Shown here one piece after another: positions 51,836 to 60,422 of a stretch of 64,000 bases of DNA. Positions within the stretch are counted from its first letter, which is position 1, and the number at the start of each line of letters is the position of its first letter. Under the pieces are notes generated by a model. That model worked only from the letters and a program-made list of their open reading frames with translations. It searched no databases and had not been told where the DNA came from. Source of the stretch: Lentibacillus sp. JNUCC-1 (GTDB lineage: Bacteria; Bacillota; Bacilli; Bacillales; Amphibacillaceae); assembly GCF_009741735.1 (NCBI RefSeq), contig NZ_WHOH01000003.1, positions 434,001 to 498,000 on the forward strand, given 5' to 3'. The position numbers were made by a program, and so were the translations under genes.

Positions 51836-53443
51836 ATGATGCAAACGCCGTTGCTAGTTGGAAGTATGTTTGAACGGGCAGAAAGGTATTTTCCGAAAAA
51901 GTCAGTGATATCAAGAACGCATAGTGGGATTCAGAGATTCACCTACAAGGAAACCGGGGCGCGGATACGAGCGTTGGGCAGTGCTCTGGAAAAATTGGGT
52001 GTTGTTAAAGGTGATCGCGTTGGAACACTGGCCTGGAACCATCACAGGCATCTCGAAGCGTATTTTGCCATCCCATCGTTGGGCGCCGTCCTGCATACCA
52101 TCAACATCCGTCTTTCTCTAGAGCATTTGGCCTACATTATTAACCATGCAGAAGATAAGGTGCTGCTGATTGATGAAGACGTGCTTCCTTTAGTTGAAAA
52201 AATCCAGGATCAGCTGACAACTGTCGAAGCGTTTGTCGTCATGACGGATCAGCCTGTTTTACCTGAATCCGAACTTGATCCACTGTATTCCTATGAGCGT
52301 CTGCTGGAAGATGGAGATTCTCAATTTGAATTCAATATTGAGATGGACGAAAACGATCCAGCTGGCATGTGCTATACGTCCGCCACGACCGGAAAACCAA
52401 AAGGCGTTATCTATTCGCACCGGGGCATTGTTCTACATGCCATGGCATTAAGTATGGCAGACACCGCTGCCTTGTCGGAAAGTGATGTCCTGATGCCTGT
52501 TGTGCCGATGTTTCATGTAAACGCATGGGGGATGCCGTTTGCCGCAACCTGGCTCGGATCGACACAGGTGCTGCCAGGGCCAATGTCCGTGCCAAAAGTG
52601 CTTGCCGAGCTGATTGAATCCTATAAAGTGACGAAAACAGCCGGGGTACCAACGATTTGGCTGGGATTGCTGAATGAACTGGAACAGAACAGCTATGATA
52701 CCTCCAGTCTGGAATCCGTCCTATGCGGAGGCGCAGCAGCTCCCCGAGGCTTGATCAAAGCCTTTGAACAAAAGCATGGCATTCCTTTTCAGCATGCATA
52801 TGGCTTAACCGAAACGACACCACTCGTTACACTGTCACGATTAAAAAGCTACCAGCAACAGTTATCTGTTGAAGAAAAACTTGATGCCCGTGTGAAGCAA
52901 GGCATGGTTGTTCCAGGCCTGGAGGTTAAAATCATCAACGATTCAGGCGAAGTGCAACAAGATGGTGAGGAAATGGGCGAATTGCTCGTCAAAGGCCCAT
53001 GGATCGCTGACGAATACTATAAAGACGAGCGCACAAAAGATGCCTTCCGAGACGGCTGGTTCCACACCGGCGACGTCGCCACAATGGATTCAGAAGGCAA
53101 CATCAAAATCGTCGACCGAACAAAAGACTTGATCAAGAGCGGCGGAGAATGGATTTCCTCAGTCGACCTTGAAAACGCTTTAATGGCGCACGAAGCCGTA
53201 TTTGAAGCTGCAGTTGTAGCCGTTCCACACCCAAAATGGCAAGAACGCCCCGTCGCATGTGTCGTGCTGCAAGAAGGCGCCGAAGTATCAAAAGAAGACC
53301 TGCTCGAATTTCTAGAGCCGCAATTCGCCAGCTACTGGCTGCCAGACGAAATACTTTTCCTCGACGAAATTCCAAAAACCTCAGTTGGGAAGTTTTTAAA
53401 AAGAGCACTGCGCACCCAAGTAGAAGAGGCCTTAGGAGTATAA
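51836..53443 (+). CDS. Long-chain acyl-CoA synthetase (AMP-forming)
   Basis: 535 aa from ATG 51836 (GGGAGGAATATACA); an ATG at 51782 has a poorer site. Motifs: CYTSATTGKPKGVIYSH, HAYGLTETTP, FHTGDVATMDSEGNIKIVDRTKDLIKSGGEWISS and KTSVGKFLKR. The P-loop is TSATTGKPKG, Ala replacing the usual Gly, which is seen in some fatty acid ligases. Likely feeds beta-oxidation or lipid synthesis. Confidence 0.9.
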   Translation: MMQTPLLVGSMFERAERYFPKKSVISRTHSGIQRFTYKETGARIRALGSALEKLGVVKGDRVGTLAWNHHRHLEAYFAIPSLGAVLHTINIRLSLEHLAYIINHAEDKVLLIDEDVLPLVEKIQDQLTTVEAFVVMTDQPVLPESELDPLYSYERLLEDGDSQFEFNIEMDENDPAGMCYTSATTGKPKGVIYSHRGIVLHAMALSMADTAALSESDVLMPVVPMFHVNAWGMPFAATWLGSTQVLPGPMSVPKVLAELIESYKVTKTAGVPTIWLGLLNELEQNSYDTSSLESVLCGGAAAPRGLIKAFEQKHGIPFQHAYGLTETTPLVTLSRLKSYQQQLSVEEKLDARVKQGMVVPGLEVKIINDSGEVQQDGEEMGELLVKGPWIADEYYKDERTKDAFRDGWFHTGDVATMDSEGNIKIVDRTKDLIKSGGEWISSVDLENALMAHEAVFEAAVVAVPHPKWQERPVACVVLQEGAEVSKEDLLEFLEPQFASYWLPDEILFLDEIPKTSVGKFLKRALRTQVEEALGV

Positions 53444-53479
53444 GCGATGCGGTGAATTTTAGATATGTAGGGGGAATGG

Positions 53480-53511
53480 AAAAGGAGTTTGAGCGATCAA
53501 GCTCCTTTTTT
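53480..53511 (+). terminator. Intrinsic terminator after the acyl-CoA ligase
   Basis: AAAAGGAG/CTCCTTTTTT stem around TTTGAGCGATCAAG; it ends 9 bp before the repeat array. Confidence 0.78.
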
Positions 53512-53519
53512 GTGGTTAA

Positions 53520-54050
53520 GCGCTGATATAAAGTTGCAAGCGCTGATATAAGGTTGCAAGCGCCGATAAAAAGCCGTGAGCGCTGATAAAAAGCTGCGAG
53601 CGCCGATAAAAAGTCGTGAACGCCGATAAAAAGTTGCGAGCGCCGATAAAAAGCTGTGAGCGCTGATATAAGGTTGCAAGCGCCGATATAATGCTGCAAT
53701 CGCTGATATAAAGCTGTGAACGCCGATAAAAAGCTGCGAGCGCTGATATAAAGCTGCGAGCGCCGATAAAAAGTTGCGAGCGCCGATATAAAGCTGTGAG
53801 CGCTGATATAAAGTAGTGAGCGCTGATATAAGGTTGCAAGCGCCGATAAAAAGCTGCAATCGCTGATAAAAAGCTGTGAGCGCCGATAAAAAGCTGCAAG
53901 CGCCGATAAAAAGCTGCAAGCGCTGATAAAAAGCTGTGAGCGCCGATAAAAAGCTGCGAGCGCCGATAAAAAGCTGTGAGCGCCGATAAAAAGCTGTGAG
54001 CGCTGATATAAAGTAGTGAGCGCCGATAAAAAGCCGCGAACGCTGATATA
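53520..54050. repeat. Large 20 bp tandem repeat array, family H (about 26 units)
   Basis: About 26 consecutive units, each exactly 20 bp, of form GCG(C/T)(C/T)GATA(A/T)(A/A)AAG(C/T)TG(C/T)(G/A)AG. Only a few positions vary: C/T at 4-5, AAAA versus TATA in the middle, and the last five bases. The complement reads TTTATATCGGCGCTCAC, sharing the TATCGGCG core with family C. It sits between convergent genes, right after a terminator. All three minus-strand frames stay open over most of it, which produces spurious long ORFs. Confidence 0.95.
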
Positions 54051-54143
54051 TTGCCTCTCCAAATGGCGATACTTCACCAAGAACAGCGATTTCCTCATCA
54101 CGAACACTGGCATCTCAAACAGGCAACTTCCCATTGCAAAAAA

Positions 54144-54326
54144 TCACCGCTCCATCTTCTCCAACCGCTCATCAATATGCTCAATAATAAACACACACTC
54201 CTCCACTTCAAAAGGATCGGGATACTTCAAAAAATATTCCCGACATTTCACAGCGTGTGCCCTCCAACTCAACAAATCCTCCCGGCTGTACCGGTTGATC
54301 GCATCCTTCACTTCTTTACGATTCAC
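54144..54326 (-). CDS. Small hypothetical protein
   Basis: 60 aa from GTG 54326 with AAGGAGGAATTTGT. Helical and charged (NRKEVKDAINRYSREDLLSW... IIEHIDERLEKMER). No family recognised. Confidence 0.6.
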   Translation of the reverse strand: MNRKEVKDAINRYSREDLLSWRAHAVKCREYFLKYPDPFEVEECVFIIEHIDERLEKMER

Positions 54327-54422
54327 ACAAATTCCTCCTTTTTCATAGCACCCGATGCCCCTTTTTCCAACGACATTCGATTTTATAAATGAGTCATCGA
54401 TTTTCAAAAAGGGGATTTATAT

Positions 54423-55280
54423 ATGTTCAAAGTATTCATCGATCCAGGGCATGGCGGTTCTGATCCCGGTGCCACTGCTTTTGGCGTACAGGAAAAGGAT
54501 CTTACTTTAAAAATTGCCCGAGCTGTGTGCGAGGAACTGATCCGGAATGTGCCGTGCCGGTTTAAACTGTCACGCACAACGGATAAAACCATGTCACTGA
54601 AGGAGCGGACGGACATGGCGAATCAGTGGGGTGCGGACTTGCTCGTTTCCATCCATATCAATGCAGGCGGGGGTTCGGGGTTTGAGTCTTTCATTTTCAA
54701 TGGACGACATAAAGCGCAAACCAGCTTCTATCAAACGACCATTCACCAAGCAATTTTAAAGCATACCAGCTGGACGGATCGCGGTCAGAAGCAGGAAAAC
54801 TTCCATATGCTGCGCGAATCACGAATGTCTGCTGTTCTAACGGAAAGCGGATTTATCGATCATCCTGATGATGTCAAAAAGCTCAAGCAGGCTCATTTCA
54901 TTCAAAAAATCGCAGCTGGGCATGTGAGCGGCATCGGTCAAGCGCTCTCCACTCAGCATACTAAACCACCACAAAAGAACCAAGCGACATACACCATTCA
55001 AAAGGGGGATACGTTATGGGATATTGCCCAGGACAATCACACAACTCTCGCACATATTTTCGAGCTTAATCCTGGCATCGATCCGTATCAACTGCAAATC
55101 GGACAGAATATACAGATCGGCTCAATAAAAGATACCGATCAATACCATGAAATTGCACCAGGTGACACGCTATGGTCTTTGTCGAAAACTTACCACACAA
55201 CAATCACAGTGCTTCTCGCAAATAACCCTGGCATCAAGCCGCAAGCTCTTAAAATCGGCCAGCAGATTAAAATACGTTAA
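54423..55280 (+). CDS. CwlC-like N-acetylmuramoyl-L-alanine amidase with two LysM domains
   Basis: 285 aa. Amidase_3 domain at 1-180: zinc ligands in DPGHGGSDPG, a Glu in VQEKDLTL, VSIHINAGGGSGFESF and catalytic Glu in LTESGFID. Two LysM repeats follow (about 190-235 and 240-285; KGDTLWDIAQ, PGDTLWSLSK). There is no signal peptide, as in B. subtilis CwlC, which lyses the mother-cell wall at the end of sporulation. CwlC has a different binding domain, so the assignment is by catalytic domain. Confidence 0.85.
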   Translation: MFKVFIDPGHGGSDPGATAFGVQEKDLTLKIARAVCEELIRNVPCRFKLSRTTDKTMSLKERTDMANQWGADLLVSIHINAGGGSGFESFIFNGRHKAQTSFYQTTIHQAILKHTSWTDRGQKQENFHMLRESRMSAVLTESGFIDHPDDVKKLKQAHFIQKIAAGHVSGIGQALSTQHTKPPQKNQATYTIQKGDTLWDIAQDNHTTLAHIFELNPGIDPYQLQIGQNIQIGSIKDTDQYHEIAPGDTLWSLSKTYHTTITVLLANNPGIKPQALKIGQQIKIR

Positions 55281-55285
55281 GCAAC

Positions 55286-55325
55286 AAAAAAGCAGCGCAC
55301 GTCTCCCAAACGTTCGCTGCTTTTT
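55286..55325. terminator. Bidirectional terminator between amidase and carbonic anhydrase
   Basis: AAAAAAGCAGCG/CGCTGCTTTTT with an inner ACG/CGT pairing. Confidence 0.87.
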
Positions 55326-55332
55326 AAAATTA

Positions 55333-55893
55333 TTAAACCTCGCGCGTTACGACATCAACGCCTCCAGTACCAGGATCAATCACAAGCCCGTGGACCTTCA
55401 CATATTCCGGCAATAAAGGGTGGTTTCGAATCACATTCACACTTTGTTGTACGGATTCTTCAACTGTATCAAACCCGTGGAATTCATCATCAAAATCAAT
55501 GCCCGCGTGCTTCAAAGCATCAATCGTTTCTTTAGGGATCCCTTTTTCAATCATTTTCTCCGGCAAAAGCTCTGTATCCATATGGGACATGCCACAGTCA
55601 TAATGGCCAATGACCGCGACTTCCTCGGCCTGTAATTCATACACAGCCACAAGGATGCTTTTCATAACGCTGTCAAAAGGCTTCCGGATGATGGCTCCTG
55701 CATTTTTGATCATTTTCACATCACCGTTTTTTAGGTTGAGTGACCTCAAAAGCAGCTCAATCAAACGCGACTCCATACAAGTGAATACAATCATTTTCTT
55801 GTTAGGTACGCTGTTGGTTTCATATGGGACATAGTCTTTCTGTTCAACAAAGCGTTTATTAAACGCCAGCATTTCATCTAAATGTACAGTCAT
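55333..55893 (-). CDS. Beta-class carbonic anhydrase (YtiB-like)
   Basis: 186 aa. Zinc ligands Cys39, His97 and Cys100 (HYDC) are present. The dyad normally written CxDxR reads Cys39-Met-Glu41-Ser-Arg43, i.e. Asp replaced by Glu. Overall sequence follows B. subtilis YtiB (FNKRFVEQKDY, HGLVIDPGTG). It would interconvert CO2 and bicarbonate; the Glu may alter the resting (closed) site. Confidence 0.88.
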   Translation of the reverse strand: MTVHLDEMLAFNKRFVEQKDYVPYETNSVPNKKMIVFTCMESRLIELLLRSLNLKNGDVKMIKNAGAIIRKPFDSVMKSILVAVYELQAEEVAVIGHYDCGMSHMDTELLPEKMIEKGIPKETIDALKHAGIDFDDEFHGFDTVEESVQQSVNVIRNHPLLPEYVKVHGLVIDPGTGGVDVVTREV

Positions 55894-55967
55894 GATTTCG
55901 ACTCCTTTTTACGATGGCTTATAAAAATAGTAGCTTTTTAAGAAACAGATGTAAAGTTATTTCCCAC

Positions 55968-55999
55968 AAAAAAGACGCCTCTCATGAAGCGTCTTTTTT
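55968..55999 (-). terminator. Intrinsic terminator of the cold-shock gene
   Basis: AAAAAAGACGC/GCGTCTTTTTT, symmetric, directly after the csp stop. Confidence 0.87.
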
Positions 56000-56004
56000 C
56001 GATG

Positions 56005-56205
56005 TTATTGTTTCTGTACATTTGCAGCCTGAGGACCACGATCGCCCTGTTCTATGTCGAATGAGACTGTTTGCCCTTCTTCCAGTGTTTTAAAACCTTC
56101 ACCCTGGATGGCTGAGAAGTGGACAAACACATCTTCGTCACCTTCAACTTCAATGAATCCAAATCCTTTGTCTGCGTTAAACCATTTAACTGTTCCTGTT
56201 GTCAT
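56005..56205 (-). CDS. csp: Cold-shock protein, CspA/CspB family
   Basis: 66 aa from ATG 56205 (GGAGGAACTAATCGT). The five-strand OB fold carries RNP1 KGFGFI and RNP2 VFVHF. Binds single-stranded RNA/DNA as an RNA chaperone. The long AT-rich leader up to about 56300 is typical, though no cold-box motif was confirmed. Confidence 0.95.
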   Translation of the reverse strand: MTTGTVKWFNADKGFGFIEVEGDEDVFVHFSAIQGEGFKTLEEGQTVSFDIEQGDRGPQAANVQKQ

Positions 56206-56314
56206 ACGATTAGTTCCTCCATGTATATTCAAGATCTGCTCCTCGAAAAGTGAGGGCTACTCATAAGCATGCACAGTTATTGTCGCTTTATACATGTTTT
56301 TGCAAATTCATGTT

Positions 56315-56572
56315 TTAATTTGTTTTGAACTTGCTGCCTTTCTTCTTGGCGCGAAGTTTGGCCAGCAAATCTTGTGACGTTTCCAGTTCTTTTTCAGTTG
56401 TATCATGATCAATCGACAGCTTGTATTGGCCGCCGGTCTTTTCAATGTTGAACCACGTGTTGATCTGGCTGTTTTCCGGAAGCGCGTCCCGTTCGACAAT
56501 AATTTCTTCTTTCTGATCCTCAAGCAAAATCACCGCTTGGTTTTCTTCAAATCTATCCAATACGCCTTTCAT
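56315..56572 (-). CDS. DUF3006 protein
   Basis: 85 aa from ATG 56572 (GGGGTGG upstream). DUF3006 pattern: VLDRFEENQAVILLEDQKEEIIV, LPENSQINTWF. It follows the MBL lipoprotein gene by 17 bp; DUF3006 proteins are commonly encoded beside ComEC-like MBL proteins. A second DUF3006-containing protein lies at 58510. Confidence 0.85.
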   Translation of the reverse strand: MKGVLDRFEENQAVILLEDQKEEIIVERDALPENSQINTWFNIEKTGGQYKLSIDHDTTEKELETSQDLLAKLRAKKKGSKFKTN

Positions 56573-56589
56573 TAATATCCACCCCATTT

Positions 56590-57897
56590 TTATTGTGCAC
56601 ACACTTTGCCTTCTTGTTTGATATCAACAATTCTCGACGGGCCGATCCCATTAATTTTCGTCAAATCATCAATCGAGTTGAACGGTCTAAGTTTTACAAG
56701 ATCTTCAGCACGGGCGGGGCCGATATGTTTAATCTCTTGCACTCTCTCAATCGAGGCGCTGTTAATATCAACGCAATCAGCAGATGAAGATACCGATTGT
56801 TCCTGATTGCTTGACTCACTCGATTCAGCCTCCCTGGCAGTTTGTGAATCCGACTCAGCACGTCCAGTCGTTTTCGGGCTGATCGTGCCATCCTTTTTCG
56901 TTAAAATGTCATAGGTTTTCCCGTCTGTTTTAACGACAATCGTCCCATTAACATCTGTCCCGTATAAATCAATGCCAGCATTTTGAATGGTCTCGATAAC
57001 TTCCGCATGGGGATGACCATACTGACTGTCAGCACCGGCACTGTAGATCGCCACCTCAGGTTGAACTGCTTTGATGAATGCGGGCGCACTTGATGTACGT
57101 GACCCGTGGTGCCCAAGCTGGAGAATTTCAGCATCGAGATCAATCCCCGATTGCATCATTACCTTTTCAGCTGCTTGGTCCGCATCCCCTGTGAAAATAA
57201 AGTCAATATCACCATATGACATAAGAAGGGAAAGAGACTCTTCGTTGGCTTTTCCAGAAATGCTGTTCGGATACAAAACAGTAATGTCCATAGGTCCGAT
57301 CGAAAAAGTATCGCCTGAGCGCGGTTCCTCATAATCTGCGTCACTGTTCAAGACAGCCTCCAAAGCTCCCTGAAAAGTTTTAGATGAAGCTGTATTACCC
57401 GACATCCAAACCTCACCGACATCATATGTATTGACGATCTCCGCCAACTGGCCAATATGATCAGCATCCGGGTGGCTGATCACAATCAAATCAATACTGG
57501 ATATGTTCTGGCTTGCCAAATATTGCACCGTGTCATTGCGCCGCCAATCGCCCGTATCGTATAAAATGGTGTACGATTGCTGATCATTTTCATATTGAAA
57601 AAGCGTCGCATCCGCCTGGCCAACATTCATATAATGGACACTCAGTTCGTTTAAATGCGTGTTTTTTTCCTCAACCTGTTCATCGGCAGTATCTGTTTCC
57701 GCTTTTTCTGCATTTGCTTTATCGTCCTGATTTTCCGTTGCATCTTCATCCGCCGCTTCTTCTACGGTCTCAGTACGCTCACCGCTAACCTGATTGCTTT
57801 CATCATTAACCGCCTGCTGAGCGACCTCACCTGTTCCACACGCCGACAGCATCAAAGCAACGGCCATCACCCATACCACTAAAACTTGTTTATACAT
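56590..57897 (-). CDS. ComEC-like metallo-beta-lactamase lipoprotein with C-terminal helix-hairpin-helix
   Basis: 435 aa from ATG 57897; ATG 57903 is an alternative. Lipobox LMLSAC, a long acidic linker, then an MBL domain of the ComEC/Rec2 type (VHYMNVGQADATLF, SHPDADHIG, FTGDAD, LQLGHHGS). A C-terminal ComEA-like HhH pair follows (DINSASIERVQEIKHIGPARAEDLVKLRPF, then INGIGPSRIVDI). A surface nuclease or phosphodiesterase acting on extracellular DNA is plausible. Operon with DUF3006. Confidence 0.87.
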   Translation of the reverse strand: MYKQVLVVWVMAVALMLSACGTGEVAQQAVNDESNQVSGERTETVEEAADEDATENQDDKANAEKAETDTADEQVEEKNTHLNELSVHYMNVGQADATLFQYENDQQSYTILYDTGDWRRNDTVQYLASQNISSIDLIVISHPDADHIGQLAEIVNTYDVGEVWMSGNTASSKTFQGALEAVLNSDADYEEPRSGDTFSIGPMDITVLYPNSISGKANEESLSLLMSYGDIDFIFTGDADQAAEKVMMQSGIDLDAEILQLGHHGSRTSSAPAFIKAVQPEVAIYSAGADSQYGHPHAEVIETIQNAGIDLYGTDVNGTIVVKTDGKTYDILTKKDGTISPKTTGRAESDSQTAREAESSESSNQEQSVSSSADCVDINSASIERVQEIKHIGPARAEDLVKLRPFNSIDDLTKINGIGPSRIVDIKQEGKVCAQ

Positions 57898-58115
57898 ACC
57901 CATATGCCCCACTTTACATTGTTGTCTGTGTTAAGGATATCAAAACCCCAGAGCCAACACCATAGAGAAAAAATAAATATGAAGAAAATTATATTTTGCG
58001 TCATAGACATAGTCTTATAAACCAAATATACAAGTGGAATAATCCCAATTCCACAAGCACATAGCCAGCAAAAACACTGTTTTGACAACATGACCTCTAT
58101 GTCAAATCCTGACAT
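57879..58115 (-). CDS. Possible two-helix membrane protein
   Basis: A 78-codon frame (MSGFDIEVML...) with two strong helices (about 19-40 and 45-62). No convincing ribosome site; it overlaps the MBL gene start. It may be real but unrecognised, or chance. Confidence 0.28.
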   Translation of the reverse strand: MSGFDIEVMLSKQCFCWLCACGIGIIPLVYLVYKTMSMTQNIIFFIFIFSLWCWLWGFDILNTDNNVKWGIWVCINKF

Positions 58116-58128
58116 AATAAACAAAAGC

Positions 58129-58450
58129 TGCTCCCTCCGCTCCAATCCCTTCATGTTAACCAAAGCTAGGGCGGGTCTGCTCATATAAGAGTTAGAGAAT
58201 AACCTCTTATACCTAGATCGGGGAAAATACGGAGACTACAGTGGAAGGACAAGCCTCGGTGAGACCCTGGAGCGCGGTATAGGGGAAGGAAGGCTAAAAC
58301 CGCGACGTCAATCGCCACTTCTTCATGACCCACGTCCTGTGGGCCCGAGGCTCAGCAGCGCCCCGGAACGCGGAGTGCTTTCTCCGAGCGGTTGCCAGGA
58401 GCAGGCATTAAAAGCATCCAATAACTCGCAGCTTGTGTCTACTATTCATT
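58129..58450 (-). repeat. Decayed composite repeat, copy 5 (inverted; L 58217-58388, tail to 58450)
   Basis: TCGGGGAAAATACGGAGACT ... GGAGTGCTTTCTCCGAG matches module L inverted, with a larger, altered centre. CTGCTCCCTCCGCTCCAAT at 58129-58147 is the remaining edge of module R. Clearly older than the other copies. Confidence 0.75.
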
Positions 58451-58509
58451 AACGTTTTAACTCTAAAAGCAACAAAAAACAACAAAACAAGAAAAGGGAG
58501 GTGATAAGC

Positions 58510-59013
58510 ATGCCGGCTGCTGTCGTTCGATTCTTCGTCACGCTTGCCGCATGTTTATTCTTATTTGTTTATATCCTGCACGTTTATCTGACAGAAAACC
58601 CTTCACAGCTTAATGCTTTACAGTCAAATTGTGCAGCACAAGCCCCAGTAGTACTCACAACATCAGAAGTGCCGGAACTCAACACATTCCTGCAAACCAT
58701 AAGGAAAGTTCAGAATAATCAACAGCATGTAACTGCTGTGTTAGATCGTTTTGAAACTGGGCAAAAAGCAGTATTGTTGCTTGAAGACGCTGGAGAAGAA
58801 TGGGTCCTTCCCAAACATATTTTTGCATCACAACCTGAAACCCACACATGGTTTGATGTGTTTGTGGGTAATACAGGCGAAATCTGGCTGTATGTCAATT
58901 GTCGAAAGACCGCACAGGAATCAGATAAATCAGACCAACTGATCAGCCAATTAAAAACCAAGCGTTATTGCCCGGGAAATATCGACAAAAACTTTTCCAC
59001 CGAAATCCAATAA
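58510..59013 (+). CDS. Membrane-anchored DUF3006-containing protein
   Basis: 167 aa from ATG 58510, 9 nt after GGGAGG. N-terminal helix (about 8-27), then a linker and a DUF3006 unit (VLDRFETGQKAVLLLEDAGEEWVLP... THTWFDV) like that of the gene at 56315. The pair brackets the MBL lipoprotein, suggesting a shared surface function. Confidence 0.75.
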   Translation: MPAAVVRFFVTLAACLFLFVYILHVYLTENPSQLNALQSNCAAQAPVVLTTSEVPELNTFLQTIRKVQNNQQHVTAVLDRFETGQKAVLLLEDAGEEWVLPKHIFASQPETHTWFDVFVGNTGEIWLYVNCRKTAQESDKSDQLISQLKTKRYCPGNIDKNFSTEIQ

Positions 59014-59099
59014 ACCATTGCATTAAAGCATGCACGTGTTAAAATAACTACAAGTCATTTTGATAATGGCTTATAGCTTAGTTTAGAGGAGATGAGAGA

Positions 59100-60268
59100 A
59101 TGAGGAAAGAGCAGAGTTTAGCAGAAAAAGGTTTGTATGGGGAGTTTGGCGGACGTTACGTTCCGGAAGAATTGGAATCCGCACTTGATAAAGTGGCGAA
59201 CGCTTTCCACACGTACAAAAACGATCCGGAATTTGAAGAGGAATTCCGTCAGTATCTCAAGTCCTATGTTGGACGGGAAAACCCCCTGACTTTCGCAGGT
59301 AATCTGACAAACAAAGTGGGCGGTGCAAAGATCTATTTGAAAAGAGAGGATCTGAACCACACTGGCGCTCACAAAATCAATAACGTAATTGGACAAATAC
59401 TTTTGGCTAAACGAATGAATGCCAAAAGAATCATTGCTGAAACAGGTGCAGGCCAACACGGTGTAGCCACAGCTACCGCATGTGCAATGTTCGGCATTCC
59501 ATGTGTCATTTACATGGGTAAAACCGATATGGAACGACAGGCACTCAATGTGTTTCAAATGGAACTCCTTGGTGCAGAAGTGGTTTCAGTTGAAAATGGT
59601 CAGGGCCGGCTTAAAGATGCTGTCGATGAGGCCCTGGGAGACTTAATCCGAAATCACGGCGATACATTCTATTTGCTCGGTTCAGCGGTGGGTCCTTATC
59701 CGTATCCTGAGATTGTTAAACACTTTCAGTCGGTGATCAGTGAAGAATCGAAACAGCAGATCCTTGAGGTGGAAGGACGCCTTCCGCATGCTGTCGTCGC
59801 TTGTGTGGGCGGGGGAGCAATGCAATCGGGGCGTTCGCTCACTATATTGAGGAGCCCGATGTTCGGCTGGTTGGTGTAGAACCTGCCGAGGCTGCCACGA
59901 TTACAAACGGTCAAGCGAGTGTGCTGCACGGATTCAAAAGTTTAACATTGGTCGATGAGCATGGTGATCCACAGCCAACTTATTCGATTGCGGCAGGTCT
60001 CGATTATCCAAGCGTCGGGCCTGAGCATAGTTACTTAAAGACGAGCAACCGCGGAGAATATTATACAATCACAAGTGAAGAAGCATTAACGGCTTTCCAG
60101 GAATTATCACAGACAGAAGGCATTATTCCAGCCCTCGAAAGCGCCCATGCGGTGGCATATGCCATGAAAATGGCTGAATCTATGTCCCGTGACGATATCA
60201 TTGTAGTGAATCTCTCTGGGAGGGGCGATAAAGACGTCGCCCAAGTGTTTCAAATGCTTAGAGGCTAA
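59100..60268 (+). pseudogene. trpB: Tryptophan synthase beta chain, frameshifted
   Basis: The first frame (259 aa) carries the N-terminal TrpB signature [17 protein letters not shown] Lys92 in HTGAHKINN, and [12 protein letters not shown]. It leaves the correct frame at the phosphate loop. The frame from 59801 resumes [13 protein letters not shown] and runs to the end (SGRGDKDV), stop 60266-60268. One extra G in GGGGG 59811-59815 rejoins a normal 389-aa enzyme. It condenses indole with serine. No trpA or other trp gene is adjacent, so this is a stand-alone trpB. RBS GAGGAGATGAGAGA. Confidence 0.93.
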
Positions 60269-60294
60269 AAAATAAATAATCGACCCGAAAAGCT

Positions 60295-60336
60295 GGCTCT
60301 GCCGACAAATCCAATGTCCGGCAGAGTCAACTTTTT
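60295..60336 (+). terminator. Intrinsic terminator after trpB
   Basis: GGCTCTGCCG/CGGCAGAGTC stem then AACTTTTT. Confidence 0.82.
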
Positions 60337-60422
60337 CATATGAAAACATTGATGCACAAGCTGAGTTTGGATAAAAATGCTAAACTATACATATCAATGA
60401 TACCCAGCTTGAGGTGAGACAA

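Noticed and set aside
53520-54050. CRISPR array
   Set aside because: No unique spacers of constant size, unit length is only 20 bp with patterned substitutions, and no cas genes are present.
53133-54134. Long minus-strand ORFs (up to 333 codons) rich in FYRRSQLFISA-like peptides
   Set aside because: They are the 20-bp array read as protein. All minus frames are open because the unit lacks the relevant triplets, and there is no ribosome site or start that makes sense.
54423-55280. Prophage endolysin
   Set aside because: An amidase with LysM and no signal peptide could be phage-derived, but no holin or phage genes are near and the catalytic domain follows sporulation CwlC.
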